From Nitrospirota bacterium (GTDB lineage: Bacteria > Nitrospirota > Thermodesulfovibrionia > Thermodesulfovibrionales > JdFR-88), in the NCBI GenBank assembly GCA_021790695.1, contig JAJYGJ010000046.1, positions 1 through 6,183 of the forward strand: a stretch of 6,183 nucleotides of DNA, in the 5' to 3' direction. Under the pieces are notes generated by a model. That model ran no database searches, was not told where the DNA came from, and saw nothing but the letters and a program-made list of their open reading frames with translations. Below are positions 5,941-6,183 of this stretch, piece after piece (position 1 is the stretch's first letter; the number at the start of each line of letters is the position of its first letter). Position numbers and translations under genes: made by a program.

Positions 5941-6183
5941 TTAGCCGCTGCACTTCGTGAATCCGCAGTTTCGGCAGACCGCGCAGCCGCCCTCGTGGTC
6001 CACGCAACTTCCGCACTCCGGGCATTGGCCGATGAGCATCGTCTCCTCGTAGACCGGCTTCTTTTTGCCGTTACCGTTGCCGCCCGTATCTTTCAGATGA
6101 TAAATCTCCAGCGCCTTTGCGATGGCGTCCGAGCAGGAGAGGATCTTGCCGCCCGTCTCCCAGACCTGCTGATGGCAGGAGAT
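5941..6183 (-). CDS. nrdJ: Adenosylcobalamin-dependent (class II) ribonucleotide reductase, C-terminal end
   Basis: The right edge cuts this gene; only the last 80 codons and the TAA are present. Class II reductase makes deoxyribonucleotides from ribonucleotides using vitamin B12 as radical source, with no need for or harm from oxygen. Recognition rests on the C-terminal zinc-finger and redox tail: CPECG at 54-58, then GGC at 65-67, CRNC at 70-73 and a final GFTKC ending at C78, preceded by LSCSDAIAKALE, which matches the NrdJ pattern before its tail. The C-terminal cysteines are thought to carry electrons to the active-site disulfide. The linker between (TGGNGNGKKKP) is short, glycine- and lysine-rich and flexible. 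The catalytic barrel is outside the window. The 230-bp spacer and palindromic element after it suggest it ends its transcript. Confidence 0.9.
   Translation of the reverse strand: MSCHQQVWETGGKILSCSDAIAKALEIYHLKDTGGNGNGKKKPVYEETMLIGQCPECGSCVDHEGGCAVCRNCGFTKCSG

Overview
The window reads as ordinary chromosome from a GC-rich, Gram-negative bacterium. It has an RND inner-membrane efflux pump, a probable lipoprotein, a signal-peptide-bearing PEBP protein, Shine-Dalgarno (SD) sites of the GGAGG type, and a vitamin-B12-dependent ribonucleotide reductase. The mix of small housekeeping-type genes (DedA, DUF3096, a small zinc ribbon) and the palindromic element beginning TCGTCATTCCCGG recalls Nitrospirota or delta-proteobacterial genomes. 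That placement is only an impression; nothing here fixes the phylum.

Layout. The + strand carries one gene, the 3' nine-tenths of an RND transporter permease (2-2689), cut by the left edge. Everything else is on the - strand, read from right to left: the last 80 codons of nrdJ (6183-5941), an unrecognised cysteine-rich 147-residue protein (5710-5267), a 155-residue probable lipoprotein (5095-4628), a 46-residue DUF3096 membrane peptide (4605-4465), a DedA-family membrane protein (4314-3691), a 54-residue zinc-ribbon protein (3581-3417) and a PEBP/Raf-kinase-inhibitor-like protein (3433 or 3292 to 2831). The RND and PEBP genes converge on a 141-bp spacer. Three of these genes (nrdJ tail, DUF3096, zinc ribbon) come from reading the - strand directly, because they are short or lack a start in the window.

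Transcription units. The zinc-ribbon and PEBP genes probably form one unit behind a good extended -10 promoter (TGGCCA, 17 nt, TAGAAT). The lipoprotein and DUF3096 genes are 22 nt apart and probably cotranscribed. DedA has 150 nt upstream of it with a weak extended -10 candidate. The 147-residue gene has a strong SD and a perfect 8-bp inverted repeat just upstream, placed like an operator. No single pathway links the genes; most look like independent small units that share a strand.

Non-coding structure is the more unusual part. A 105-bp palindromic element after nrdJ (5791-5895) folds as four stem-loops, three of them directly abutting, and lies inside a further pair of imperfect inverted repeats. 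The RND/PEBP spacer has an 11-bp perfect long-range stem enclosing two further hairpins, a three-way-junction shape. No CRISPR array, tRNA, rRNA, transposase or prophage gene was seen, and no gene-free stretch exceeds 300 bases (the longest is 5711-5940). I found no convincing new multi-gene system.
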